Below, one piece after another: positions 1 through 6,375 of a DNA stretch of 35,019 nucleotides. Below the pieces are notes generated by a model. The model ran no database searches. It was given only the letters and a program-made list of their open reading frames with translations, and had not been told where the DNA came from. Position numbers and translations under genes: made by a program. Numbering within the stretch: the stretch's first letter is position 1; each line of letters opens with the position of its first letter. Source of the stretch: Myceligenerans indicum (GTDB taxonomy: Bacteria; Actinomycetota; Actinomycetes; Actinomycetales; Cellulomonadaceae); the NCBI RefSeq assembly GCF_016742955.1, contig NZ_JABBYC010000047.1:1-35019 (forward strand). The letters run 5' to 3'.

Positions 1-22
1 TGGAGATGTGTATAAGAGACAG
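1..22. other. Tn5/Nextera adapter remnant at left end
   Basis: Positions 4-22 read AGATGTGTATAAGAGACAG, the 19-bp Tn5 mosaic end used in transposase-based library kits. This is synthetic library sequence and not part of the genome, so genomic DNA begins at about position 23. The open frame starting here that translates as MYKRQ is an artefact. Confidence 0.97.
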
Positions 23-131
23 GTCTTGGACCGGGGTGGTGGAGGGCGCGCGGCTCCGGGCCTGCGGGACGTAGGCTGGACCGGTTCGGGCGCCGGAACC
101 CTGGCGCCAACCCGACCGAGAGGTATTTCTC

Positions 132-533
132 GTGACTACGCTTCCCACCGTCGAGTGGCAGGCCGGCGGCAAGCCGGCACTCACCTTCCCCGAGGGCGAG
201 GCGCCCGCAGGCCTGCAGGTCCAGGTCCTCGAGGAGGGCACCGGACCGGTCGTCGAGGCCGGCCGCACGATCGTCGTCGACTACCTGGGGCAGACCTGGG
301 GCGGTGGCGTCTTCGACAACAGCTACGACCGCGGTACCACGATCGACTTCCCGATCGGTGTCGGCGCGGTGATCGGTGGCTGGGACAAGGGTCTCGTCGG
401 CCGGAACGTCGGCGACAAGGTGCTGCTGTCCATCCCGGCCGAGCACGGCTACGGCTCCCGCGGCGTACCGCAGGCGGGCATCCCCGGCGGCGCCACCCTG
501 GTCTTCGTCGTGGAGGTCAAGGGCGTCCAGTAG
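132..533 (+). CDS. FKBP-type peptidyl-prolyl cis-trans isomerase
   Basis: A 133-residue protein, probably cytoplasmic because no signal peptide or lipobox is seen, that would catalyse cis-trans isomerisation of X-Pro bonds in protein folding. The FKBP domain fills about residues 37-131, with the typical VVDYLGQTWGGGVFDNSY strand, the IGGWDKGLVG segment and the HGYGSRG / IPGGATLVFVVE C-terminal strands. Length fits a single-domain actinobacterial FKBP. The GTG at 132 is chosen because GAGAGG lies 9 nt upstream and the protein then begins MTTLPTVEW; extending upstream would run into adapter sequence. A possible -10 box TAGGCT sits at 72-77. It is convergent with the beta-helix gene and followed by the strong hairpin at 631-698. 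Confidence 0.93.
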   Translation: MTTLPTVEWQAGGKPALTFPEGEAPAGLQVQVLEEGTGPVVEAGRTIVVDYLGQTWGGGVFDNSYDRGTTIDFPIGVGAVIGGWDKGLVGRNVGDKVLLSIPAEHGYGSRGVPQAGIPGGATLVFVVEVKGVQ

Positions 534-630
534 GACTCCCGCCGCGGCGGCCACGTCACCGCGACCCATGACGCCACGGGCCTCGGCCGTCGCTCGGCCG
601 TCGCTCGGGCAGGCCGTGGTCCGACCGACG

Positions 631-698
631 CTCGGCCGAGAACGACATTGCGGCTGATGGGAGGGTTCCCATCAGCCGCAATGTCGTTCTCGGCCGAG
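631..698. terminator. Perfect 32-bp inverted repeat hairpin between convergent genes
   Basis: Arms 631-662 and 667-698 are exact reverse complements over 32 bp, with a 4-nt loop GGGT. It lies between the FKBP gene on the + strand and the beta-helix gene on the - strand, where it could stop transcription from both sides. No T-run follows on either strand. Stems this long and perfect are unusual for simple terminators. Two 11-bp direct repeats (582-592 and 593-603) precede it. Confidence 0.75.
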
Positions 699-785
699 GT
701 CGGCGGGAGCCGGGCGGGCGTTCGGCCGGCCCGCTCAGGCCCGCTCGGCCAGGGGTGGCCGGTCAGGGTCGGCCTGGCGTTGCCG

Positions 786-2738
786 TCAGTCCGTCGGGTA
801 GCTGACCACCTGCGGGGCGGCGAACGAGCCGACGGCCGGGTCGCCCTCGTCGTTGACGACGTGGTTGATGCCGCCCGAGCCGTTGAGGAACACGCTCGTC
901 ATCGACCGGAACGAGATGCCGGTCCCCGTGGGCGTGCGGATGGCGGAGTCGGTGCGGATGTCCACGCCGTTCCAGAAGTAGGAGTAGACGCCCAGGCCCA
1001 CGGCCTCGTGCCGTCGCACGTGGTCGGCGACCCGGTAGGACGCGTAGCCGAGACGGTCGCCGTCGGTCCACGCCTCCTGGCTCGGCGGGTCGTAGGGCAG
1101 CTCGCTCTGGTAGAAGACCGTGCGGCCGTCCTCCCCGTTCCAGATCGTCTGTTCCTCCTGGTAGTGCTCCACGAACAGGCCGGTGGCGGTGACATGGTCG
1201 CCGTTGACGACGACGCCGTGCGCGCCCGTGTTCTCCTCCCAGCCCACGCCGTTGCCGTGGTCCGCGCGCCAGGCCCAGACGTGGTCCAGCAGCACGTGGT
1301 CGCTGTTCACCTCGATCGACGTCACCGCCTTGCCGGTCCAGGGGCCACCGACGCGGACGAAGACGTCGGTCAGGGTGGTCGGGTCCGCGGGATCGGCCAC
1401 CGGGTGCCCGTGCCGGCGTCCGTGCCCCCCGGTCCACGACGGCGGGCACTTCTTTCCCACCTGCACCAGCACCTCGGACTCCGGCACGTTGGCGTCCACG
1501 GTGATCCCGGCGATCTGGATGCCGGGGACGTCCGCGGTGACCAGGGCCGCGTTGCCGTCCGTGGGCGTGAGCGAGGCGTAGCCCAGGCCGAGCACCACGG
1601 TGTCGGGGTTCTTCACCCGGATCGGATCGGCCAGCTCGTACACGCCGGGCGTGAGGATCAGGTGCTTCCCGGCGCGCAGCTGCCGGTTGATCGAGGCCGC
1701 GGTGTCCCGGCCGGCCTGGGCGACGTAGAAGTCGTCGAGCGAGAGCGACTCGCCGGCCGCCTCGTCGATCGACCAGTTCGGGCCCCGCGTCCCGGTCCGG
1801 GCGTGCGGGGCGAAGACGCGCAGTTCGCCGTCGTCGTCCCGGTAGAGGAACGGCTTCTCCCGGGTGGCCGGCGTCGTGGGCAGCGAGGTCTTGACGCCCA
1901 CCGGGCCGCCATCGGCCGACGGACCGAAGTCGGTGGCGGGAGCGCCGTCGACGCCGGAGAACACCATGTTCCAGACGCCGCCGTCCCACGTGCCCACGGA
2001 GCTGTCGCGGGTGTACCACTGCTGCTGCGAACCGGTCTGGACGGTGCCCGCGACCCGGGAGTTCGCCAGGTAGCCGCCGGACGCGTACTCGCCGAACCGG
2101 CCGAACACCGTCAGGTCGCCCCGGATGTCGACGCGGCGCAGCGGTGCCGCCTGCGAGACGGCGAACCGCATCTGGTGGGGCGCGGCGACGCCTGCCGGGA
2201 AGGGGCGTGCGGCGTCCTCGGCGGTGGGCCGCTGGATCGGGTCGAACGCCAGGTTGCCCATGGAGCGCCAGAACCGGGTCAGCGATCCGGGGCCCTGGCA
2301 GGCCCAGGGGGTGTCGGGGCACTCGACGTGCGGTTCCACGTGGATCGCACCGTTGATCAGCACGTCGCCGGGCGCGGCGCCCAGGCCGTCCACCGACTCG
2401 TAGTAGCCGAGCTCCGCGTTGACGATGTTCTCGGCGGTGGTGGGGTCGTCCGCGCCGGCGGCGCTGCCGTACGTGCCAGGCTCGAAGAACACCTGGTGCC
2501 GCGCCTGGCTGAACTCCTCCTCGTCGTTCACGGAGTCGAGGAACTCGTTGATCTCGTCGGTCGACCACGACTCGTCGACGAAGGTGACGTTCGGGCCGAA
2601 GTCCGGGTCCGGCGCCGCCGCGCCGTGGCCGGCCGTGCCGGCGGCAGCCGATGTCGGGACGGCGGCTGCCGCGCCTCCCGCGATCAGCGCCGCGGCGAGG
2701 CCGAGGCGGCCTCGGGCCCGGGGGGAGTGGGGTGTCAT
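786..2738 (-). CDS. Secreted right-handed beta-helix protein (GH55/pectate-lyase-fold-like)
   Basis: A 650-residue exported protein. The N-terminus has two Arg residues, a hydrophobic stretch (LGLAAALIAGGAAAAV) and Ala-rich signal cleavage sites near residue 33. The rest looks like two beta-helix halves. The first (about 45-300) has DINEFLDSV, QVFFEPGTYGS and the aromatic WYTRDSS / GGVWNMVFSG region. The second (about 330-640) has repeated short strands such as ILTPGVYEL, VVLGLGYASL, GIQIAGITVD and HVLLDHVWAWR. This twin-helix arrangement recalls GH55 exo-beta-1,3-glucanases and Pfam Pectate_lyase_3-type proteins. Actinobacterial homologues are, from memory, often mis-annotated as adenylyl cyclase or coagulation factor 5/8 proteins. 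I infer extracellular polysaccharide binding or cleavage; substrate and catalytic residues are not established. It is a single gene with its own operator-like promoter. Confidence 0.8.
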   Translation of the reverse strand: MTPHSPRARGRLGLAAALIAGGAAAAVPTSAAAGTAGHGAAAPDPDFGPNVTFVDESWSTDEINEFLDSVNDEEEFSQARHQVFFEPGTYGSAAGADDPTTAENIVNAELGYYESVDGLGAAPGDVLINGAIHVEPHVECPDTPWACQGPGSLTRFWRSMGNLAFDPIQRPTAEDAARPFPAGVAAPHQMRFAVSQAAPLRRVDIRGDLTVFGRFGEYASGGYLANSRVAGTVQTGSQQQWYTRDSSVGTWDGGVWNMVFSGVDGAPATDFGPSADGGPVGVKTSLPTTPATREKPFLYRDDDGELRVFAPHARTGTRGPNWSIDEAAGESLSLDDFYVAQAGRDTAASINRQLRAGKHLILTPGVYELADPIRVKNPDTVVLGLGYASLTPTDGNAALVTADVPGIQIAGITVDANVPESEVLVQVGKKCPPSWTGGHGRRHGHPVADPADPTTLTDVFVRVGGPWTGKAVTSIEVNSDHVLLDHVWAWRADHGNGVGWEENTGAHGVVVNGDHVTATGLFVEHYQEEQTIWNGEDGRTVFYQSELPYDPPSQEAWTDGDRLGYASYRVADHVRRHEAVGLGVYSYFWNGVDIRTDSAIRTPTGTGISFRSMTSVFLNGSGGINHVVNDEGDPAVGSFAAPQVVSYPTD

Positions 2739-2748
2739 CGTTGACAGT

Positions 2749-2768
2749 CCTTTCCGCGCTCGGAAAGG
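2749..2768 (-). promoter_or_regulatory. Hairpin covering the ribosome-binding site of the beta-helix gene
   Basis: On the minus strand CCTTTCCG-AGCG-CGGAAAGG forms a perfect 8-bp stem with a 4-nt loop. The 3' arm with the following A contains the Shine-Dalgarno sequence GGAAAGGA, about 10 nt before the ATG at 2738. The folded form would hide the ribosome site. Whether it matters in vivo is inference. Confidence 0.5.
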
Positions 2769-2813
2769 CCGCGGAGAGCCTCCGAGCGGCGATGCTCGAC
2801 GTGGTTCCGGGCG

Positions 2814-2845
2814 AGCCTAGCCGTCTCATACTTACTTGTCAGTAA
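2814..2845 (-). promoter_or_regulatory. Promoter and operator-like repeat of the beta-helix gene
   Basis: On the minus strand a -35 CTGACA (2837-2842) and a -10 TAGGCT (2814-2819) are separated by 17 bp. The -35 lies inside the inverted repeat TTACT-N4-AGTAA (2832-2845), a shape typical of small dimeric repressor sites such as TetR-type operators. A bound protein would block RNA polymerase. The predicted 5' leader is about 70 nt. The regulator is not encoded nearby. Confidence 0.6.
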
Positions 2846-2948
2846 TGTTCGAGGCGATCACCCACGGAAAGCACTCTCCGTTTGTCGTGGGCCGCGACCC
2901 GCCGCCGCGAGGCCGGGAACCCCGGCCACGCGGGAGGCGAGCGGAGGT

Positions 2949-4112
2949 TCAGGCCTGCCGGACCGACCGTGTCACCGTGAAGCGCGGATTCCGGGCCACC
3001 TGCCGCGTGGGCCCGACGGCGCGTTCCAGCGCCGGTCGGTAGCGCAGCGCGGAGTTGAACACCGTCCACAGCTCGCCGCCCGCACGCAGCGCGCGCCCCG
3101 CCGAGGCGAACATCCGGTGCGCCGCATCGGTGGCGACCGCGGCTCGGTCATGGAACGGGGGATTGAGGAGAATCAGGTCGGCGGATGCGCCGGGGAGCGA
3201 CGCGCCGGCATCGTCTCGCACGGTCCGCACCAGGTGCCCGACGCCGTTCGCCGCCGCGGTCTGCCGCGCGGAGGCCACCGCGGCAGCACTGCGATCGGTC
3301 GCCACCACCTCGAAGCCACGCAGTGCCAGTACCGTCGCGAGGACGCCACTCCCGCACCCCAGGTCGACGGCGGTCCCGCCCGCGTCCACCGACGGCCAGT
3401 CGTCCGACTGCTCCAGGAGCAGCCGCGTGCCACCGTCCAGGGCGCCGCCCGCGAACACGCCGCCGTGCGCGACGACGGTGAACGGGCCGTGGGCGCCCGG
3501 AATGCCGGGCAGCGTCTCGTGCACCGGGTAGGTCGGCGGCCGGTCCAAGGGGCCGGGCACCGGGTCCCGCGCCACCAGCAGGCGCGACTTCTGCCGTGCC
3601 AACGACGGCGTGACCTGCGTGAACAGCGCACCGAGCACGTCGTTCATCGCGCGCGTCATGTGCTTGACGCGCCCTCCCGCGTACAGGGTCACATCTGCGG
3701 CGGCGTGCCGTGCCACCTGTTCGGCGATCTCTGTGAGCTCGGCCAGGGACTTCGGCAGCTGCAGCAGGACGACGCGTGCGCCCTCCAGGAGCTCGGGCCC
3801 GAGCACGTGGTGGTCGAAGGAGCCGCGCCGCGCCGCGAAGGCGTTCGCACGCAGGGCTGCCTCCGCGTCCAGCGGGTCCTGATGGACGCGCACGTCACGG
3901 GCGCCCAGGCCGATCGCGCCCAGGGTGAGTGCGCCGAAGCGGTCACCGATCGTGACCACCTCAGCGGGTGCGGCCGACGCGATCGCCTCACGGGCCTCGT
4001 CCAGCAGCAGGCGGTCCGTCGCGTCGACGGCGACCGGGCCGTCGGGGCGGGAGCCGTCCTCGGGGTACGGCCGCAGCGCGTCGAGGATCGCGGTGGCCGG
4101 TGATTCCGTCAC
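2949..4112 (-). CDS. RlmG/RsmC-family rRNA guanine-N2 methyltransferase
   Basis: A 387-residue class I SAM-dependent methyltransferase with the two-domain layout of E. coli RlmG (about 378 residues) and RsmC. The N-terminal half (1-190) is the degenerate domain. The C-terminal half holds the SAM site (VDLGCGSGVLA, about residues 248-258) and the catalytic LLNPPFH motif (about 314-320) typical of N2-guanine methylation. The substrate is likely a guanine in 16S or 23S rRNA; which one cannot be told from sequence. The GTG start at 4112 overlaps the stop of the upstream DUF5997 gene (GTGA), so the two are probably co-transcribed and translationally coupled. The frame stays open further upstream, but that part is a shadow of DUF5997. 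Confidence 0.85.
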   Translation of the reverse strand: MTESPATAILDALRPYPEDGSRPDGPVAVDATDRLLLDEAREAIASAAPAEVVTIGDRFGALTLGAIGLGARDVRVHQDPLDAEAALRANAFAARRGSFDHHVLGPELLEGARVVLLQLPKSLAELTEIAEQVARHAAADVTLYAGGRVKHMTRAMNDVLGALFTQVTPSLARQKSRLLVARDPVPGPLDRPPTYPVHETLPGIPGAHGPFTVVAHGGVFAGGALDGGTRLLLEQSDDWPSVDAGGTAVDLGCGSGVLATVLALRGFEVVATDRSAAAVASARQTAAANGVGHLVRTVRDDAGASLPGASADLILLNPPFHDRAAVATDAAHRMFASAGRALRAGGELWTVFNSALRYRPALERAVGPTRQVARNPRFTVTRSVRQA

Positions 4113-4501
4113 GCGCGCCCGGTGTTGCCGGTGTTCTTCCTGCCGGCGGCGCGTTCCTCCTCGGCTCGCACCTGTGCCTGGGTGGCGCGCTCGCGGATCA
4201 GCCATTCGGGGGGATCCGCGCGCAGTTCGTCGATCTGTTCGGTGGTGAGGGGTTCGGTGACACCACCTCGTGTCAGGCCCGAGATGGAGATGCCCAGCCT
4301 GCCGGCCACGACGGGGCGCGGGTGCGGCCCGTTGCGTCGCAGCTCGGAGAGCCACTCCGGGGGGTTCTTCTCGAGCTCTTCGATCTCGGCCCGGCTGATT
4401 CCCTTCTCCTGGAACTCGGGCGGTGTTGCGGGAAGGTAGACGCCGAGCCGCTTGGCCGCGTTGCTGGGCTTGAGGACCTGCTGTGAGAAGGGGGTTGCCA
4501 T
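4109..4501 (-). CDS. DUF5997 family protein
   Basis: A 130-residue soluble protein recognised as the actinobacterial DUF5997 family by KPSNAAKRLGVYLPATPPEFQ at the N-terminus. It contains two related segments, EIEELEKNPPEWLSELR (about 40-56) and QIDELRADPPEWLIRER (about 88-104), suggesting an internal duplication. No catalytic motif is visible and the function is unknown. The ATG at 4501 lies 6 nt after a minus-strand TATTCT box (4508-4513), so the mRNA is probably leaderless. It is divergent from the LysR-like gene at 4524, with only 22 bp between the start codons, and followed by the rRNA methyltransferase. Family pairing with a LysR-substrate-domain protein is from memory. Confidence 0.85.
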   Translation of the reverse strand: MATPFSQQVLKPSNAAKRLGVYLPATPPEFQEKGISRAEIEELEKNPPEWLSELRRNGPHPRPVVAGRLGISISGLTRGGVTEPLTTEQIDELRADPPEWLIRERATQAQVRAEEERAAGRKNTGNTGRA

Positions 4502-4507
4502 GCCCCA

Positions 4508-4517
4508 AGAATATGCT
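4508..4517. promoter_or_regulatory. Overlapping divergent -10 boxes
   Basis: The minus strand has TATTCT at 4508-4513, 6 nt before the DUF5997 ATG. The plus strand has TATGCT at 4512-4517, 6 nt before the GTG at 4524. The two boxes share 2 bp, so the two promoters cannot easily be occupied together. Neither has a convincing -35. Both transcripts would be leaderless. Confidence 0.65.
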
Positions 4518-4523
4518 TGCCCC

Positions 4524-5378
4524 GTGTCAGAGACCTTCCACCTCGCCTATGTTCCCGGCGCGACGCCCGGTAAGTGGGCGAGAGTGTGGCGTGAGCGCCT
4601 GCCCGACGTGGCCCTGGAACTCGTCCAGGTCGACGCCCCGGACGCCGCGGCCGCCCTGCGGGACGGCAGGGCCGATGCCGCCCTCGCCCGGCTCCCCGTC
4701 GACACCGACGTCTTCTCCCGTATCCCGCTGTACGAGGAGCTCGCGGTGGTGTGCGTGCACCGGGACCACCTGTTCGCGGCTCTCGAACCGGACGAGACGG
4801 TGGCGTCGGCCGATCTCGCCGACGAGACGGTGTGGCTGCCGCAGGACGACGTGCTCTACCGGGTTCCGGGGTCGGAGCAGAGGGCTGCCGAGATCCCGGG
4901 GCGGCAGCCCGTCGATCCCGATGGTGTGCCGCTCGAACGGCCGGCCACGGCCGCGGACGCGCTCGCGATCGTCGGCGCGGGTGCCGGGATCACCGTGCTG
5001 CCGATGTCGCTGGCCCGCCTGCACCACCGCAAGGACGTGCAGTACCGCCCGCTCGACGACGGGCCGACGGCGCCGGTCGGGCTGGTGTGGCCGGCGGACC
5101 GCACCACCGATCTCGTCGAGGAGATGATCGGGATCGTGCGGGGGCGCACCGTGAACAGCTCGCGAGGACGAGGCCGGTCGAGCCGGCCCGACGCCGCCGG
5201 TTCCGCGCAGCCGGGCTCGTCAGCGACGGAGCGCACCAGTGGCTCGCAGGGCGGGAAGCGAGGCGGCCGACCGCCGTCGGGCCGTGGTGGCGGCAGGGGC
5301 CGCGGTGCGGCACGGGGCCGCGGCGGGGGCCCGACGCCGAACCGGGGTGGCCGGGGCCGGCGACGGAAAGAAAAGTGA
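4524..5378 (+). CDS. LysR substrate-binding-domain protein without HTH, Arg/Gly-rich tail
   Basis: A 284-residue protein. Residues 1-205 match the periplasmic-binding-like effector domain of LysR regulators (FHLAYVPG, DAAAALRDGRADAALARLP, LYEELAVVCVHRDH, ALAIVGAGAGITVLPMSLA). The N-terminal winged HTH is absent and there is no room for it, because the divergent gene starts 22 bp away. The last 80 or so residues are a low-complexity basic tail (GRGRSSRP, KRGGRPPSGRGGGRGRG, NRGGRGRRRKEK) like RGG boxes that bind nucleic acid. The GTG start at 4524 is chosen because a -10 TATGCT ends 6 nt before it; an in-frame upstream extension would overlap DUF5997. A ligand-sensing role is inferred. The stop codon lies within a hairpin. 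Confidence 0.82.
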   Translation: MSETFHLAYVPGATPGKWARVWRERLPDVALELVQVDAPDAAAALRDGRADAALARLPVDTDVFSRIPLYEELAVVCVHRDHLFAALEPDETVASADLADETVWLPQDDVLYRVPGSEQRAAEIPGRQPVDPDGVPLERPATAADALAIVGAGAGITVLPMSLARLHHRKDVQYRPLDDGPTAPVGLVWPADRTTDLVEEMIGIVRGRTVNSSRGRGRSSRPDAAGSAQPGSSATERTSGSQGGKRGGRPPSGRGGGRGRGAARGRGGGPTPNRGGRGRRRKEK

Positions 5379-5400
5379 GCTCCGTTTTCACTCCTTTCTT
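5368..5400 (+). terminator. Hairpin terminator after the LysR-like gene
   Basis: AAGAAAAGTGA (5368-5378) pairs with TCACT-CC-TTTCTT (5388-5400) with a 2-nt bulge. It is AT-rich, unlike its surroundings, and ends in a pyrimidine-rich tract. The stop codon of the preceding gene forms part of the stem. Confidence 0.5.
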
Positions 5401-5492
5401 CGCGTATTGTTCATGAAACGGTCGTCCAACTTCCTGGTTCGCCGGTATCTGCACCTCCGGAATGGGTGAAAAACGGGAGGTGGCGGCGGGAT

Positions 5493-5520
5493 TTGACATC
5501 CTGGGATATAGCCATAACGT
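5493..5520 (+). promoter_or_regulatory. Promoter of the LAATG surface-protein gene
   Basis: A consensus -35 TTGACA (5493-5498), 16-bp spacer and -10 TAACGT (5515-5520). It predicts a start near 5527 and a leader of about 80 nt. The best -35 match in the window. Confidence 0.6.
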
Positions 5521-5608
5521 CGGACTTTGGCGTTCTGGTGGATTGCCGCTACTCTTCGGCACGTTGCGCGCGTCGTGGCGCGACATCCCAGCTGAAGGAG
5601 CACCCCCC

Positions 5609-6268
5609 ATGAACCGTTTCGCCGTACTGGGAGCCGTCGGGCTCCTCGCGGTCGGCTTGGGCGCAGCCCCGGCTGCTGCCGCCCCCCTCGTCGCCGACAC
5701 CACGGAGTACGTCGACGTCAACACGTGCAAGGACGTGCCGGGCTTCGAAGGAGCCACCAAGAAGGACGTCACGGGTGAGCAGTACTCCGTCACCGTTGAC
5801 GCTCCCGACGGCGAGCTCATCTCCGCGTACTGCGTCAAGGCCGGATCGACGAAGAACGGCGGCGGCCCTCTGGTGGTCACGCTCGACGAGCCGGCGTCGT
5901 CGGTGGAGATCGAGTACTTCGACCAGGAGGAAAAGCAGAAGGCGATCAGCCACTACGCCGTCCTCACGGTCAACTGCCCGTCGGACGAGCCCAGTGACGA
6001 GCCCTCGGACGGGCCGTCGGACGAGCCCTCCGACGGGCCCAGCGACGAGCCCTCGGACGGGCCCAGCGACGAGCCCAGCACGGAGCCGTCGGACGAGCCC
6101 AGCGAACCGACCGTGGCGCCCACGTCCAGCACTCCGGCCGACGGTGAGACCGCGGGTGTCCTGGCAGCGACCGGTGCAGGCGCCGCCGTGGGCTACGCCC
6201 TGCTCGCGCTCGCACTCGCCGGCGGCGGCGTCACGCTGCTGGTGCTGCGCAAGCGGCGGATGTCCTGA
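5609..6268 (+). CDS. Cell-wall-anchored surface protein with LAATG sortase E signal
   Basis: A 219-residue exported protein. A signal peptide (1-25, ending APAAAA) leads to a small ectodomain with Cys40, Cys75 and Cys123. Next comes a Pro/Ser/Asp/Glu linker with PSDEPSDG repeats (124-168). The C-terminus is a cell-wall sorting signal: LAATG at 185-189, a hydrophobic helix (about 192-212) and the basic end RKRRMS. LAXTG is the motif used by class E sortases of high-GC Gram-positives, so the protein should be linked to peptidoglycan after cleavage between T and G. The ATG at 5609 has AAGGAG 8 nt upstream. Its ectodomain resembles that of the next gene. Function is unknown. No sortase gene lies in this window. 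Confidence 0.88.
   Translation: MNRFAVLGAVGLLAVGLGAAPAAAAPLVADTTEYVDVNTCKDVPGFEGATKKDVTGEQYSVTVDAPDGELISAYCVKAGSTKNGGGPLVVTLDEPASSVEIEYFDQEEKQKAISHYAVLTVNCPSDEPSDEPSDGPSDEPSDGPSDEPSDGPSDEPSTEPSDEPSEPTVAPTSSTPADGETAGVLAATGAGAAVGYALLALALAGGGVTLLVLRKRRMS
5978..6112 (+). repeat. Coding repeats for a PSDEPSDG linker
   Basis: Degenerate 12- and 24-bp units encode alternating PSDE and PSDG tetrapeptides (45 residues). The acidic, proline-rich spacer likely holds the ectodomain away from the wall. Such repeats change length easily by slippage, so the copy number may vary between strains or be misassembled. Confidence 0.8.
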
Positions 6269-6299
6269 TCCGTCAGCCGCAAACCGAATGACCCCCGCC

Positions 6300-6332
6300 G
6301 GGGCGGCGGCCTGCTCTTCGGGTCGCCGCCCC
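6300..6332 (+). terminator. Terminator between the two surface-protein genes
   Basis: GGGGCGGCGGCC pairs with GGTCGCCGCCCC (12 bp, one G-U) around a 9-nt loop. It begins 32 nt after the first surface gene and would separate it from the next. Confidence 0.65.
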
Positions 6333-6375
6333 GCGGCGCGCTGTCGCATGATGGCTCGTGCTTGAGGAGGACCGT

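Noticed and set aside
8..571. Open frame starting MYKRQ at the left end
   Set aside because: Its start is the Tn5 mosaic end and the rest is an out-of-frame shadow of the FKBP gene, with Arg/Pro-rich composition.
648..2744. 698-residue frame antisense to the beta-helix gene
   Set aside because: Val/Arg/His-rich, no signal or domain, and it follows the codon bias of the opposite gene. Such frames are usual in high-GC DNA.
4113..4508. Upstream extension of the rRNA methyltransferase to about 519 residues
   Set aside because: The extra part is the out-of-frame image of DUF5997; the GTG at 4112 in a 4-bp overlap explains the true start.
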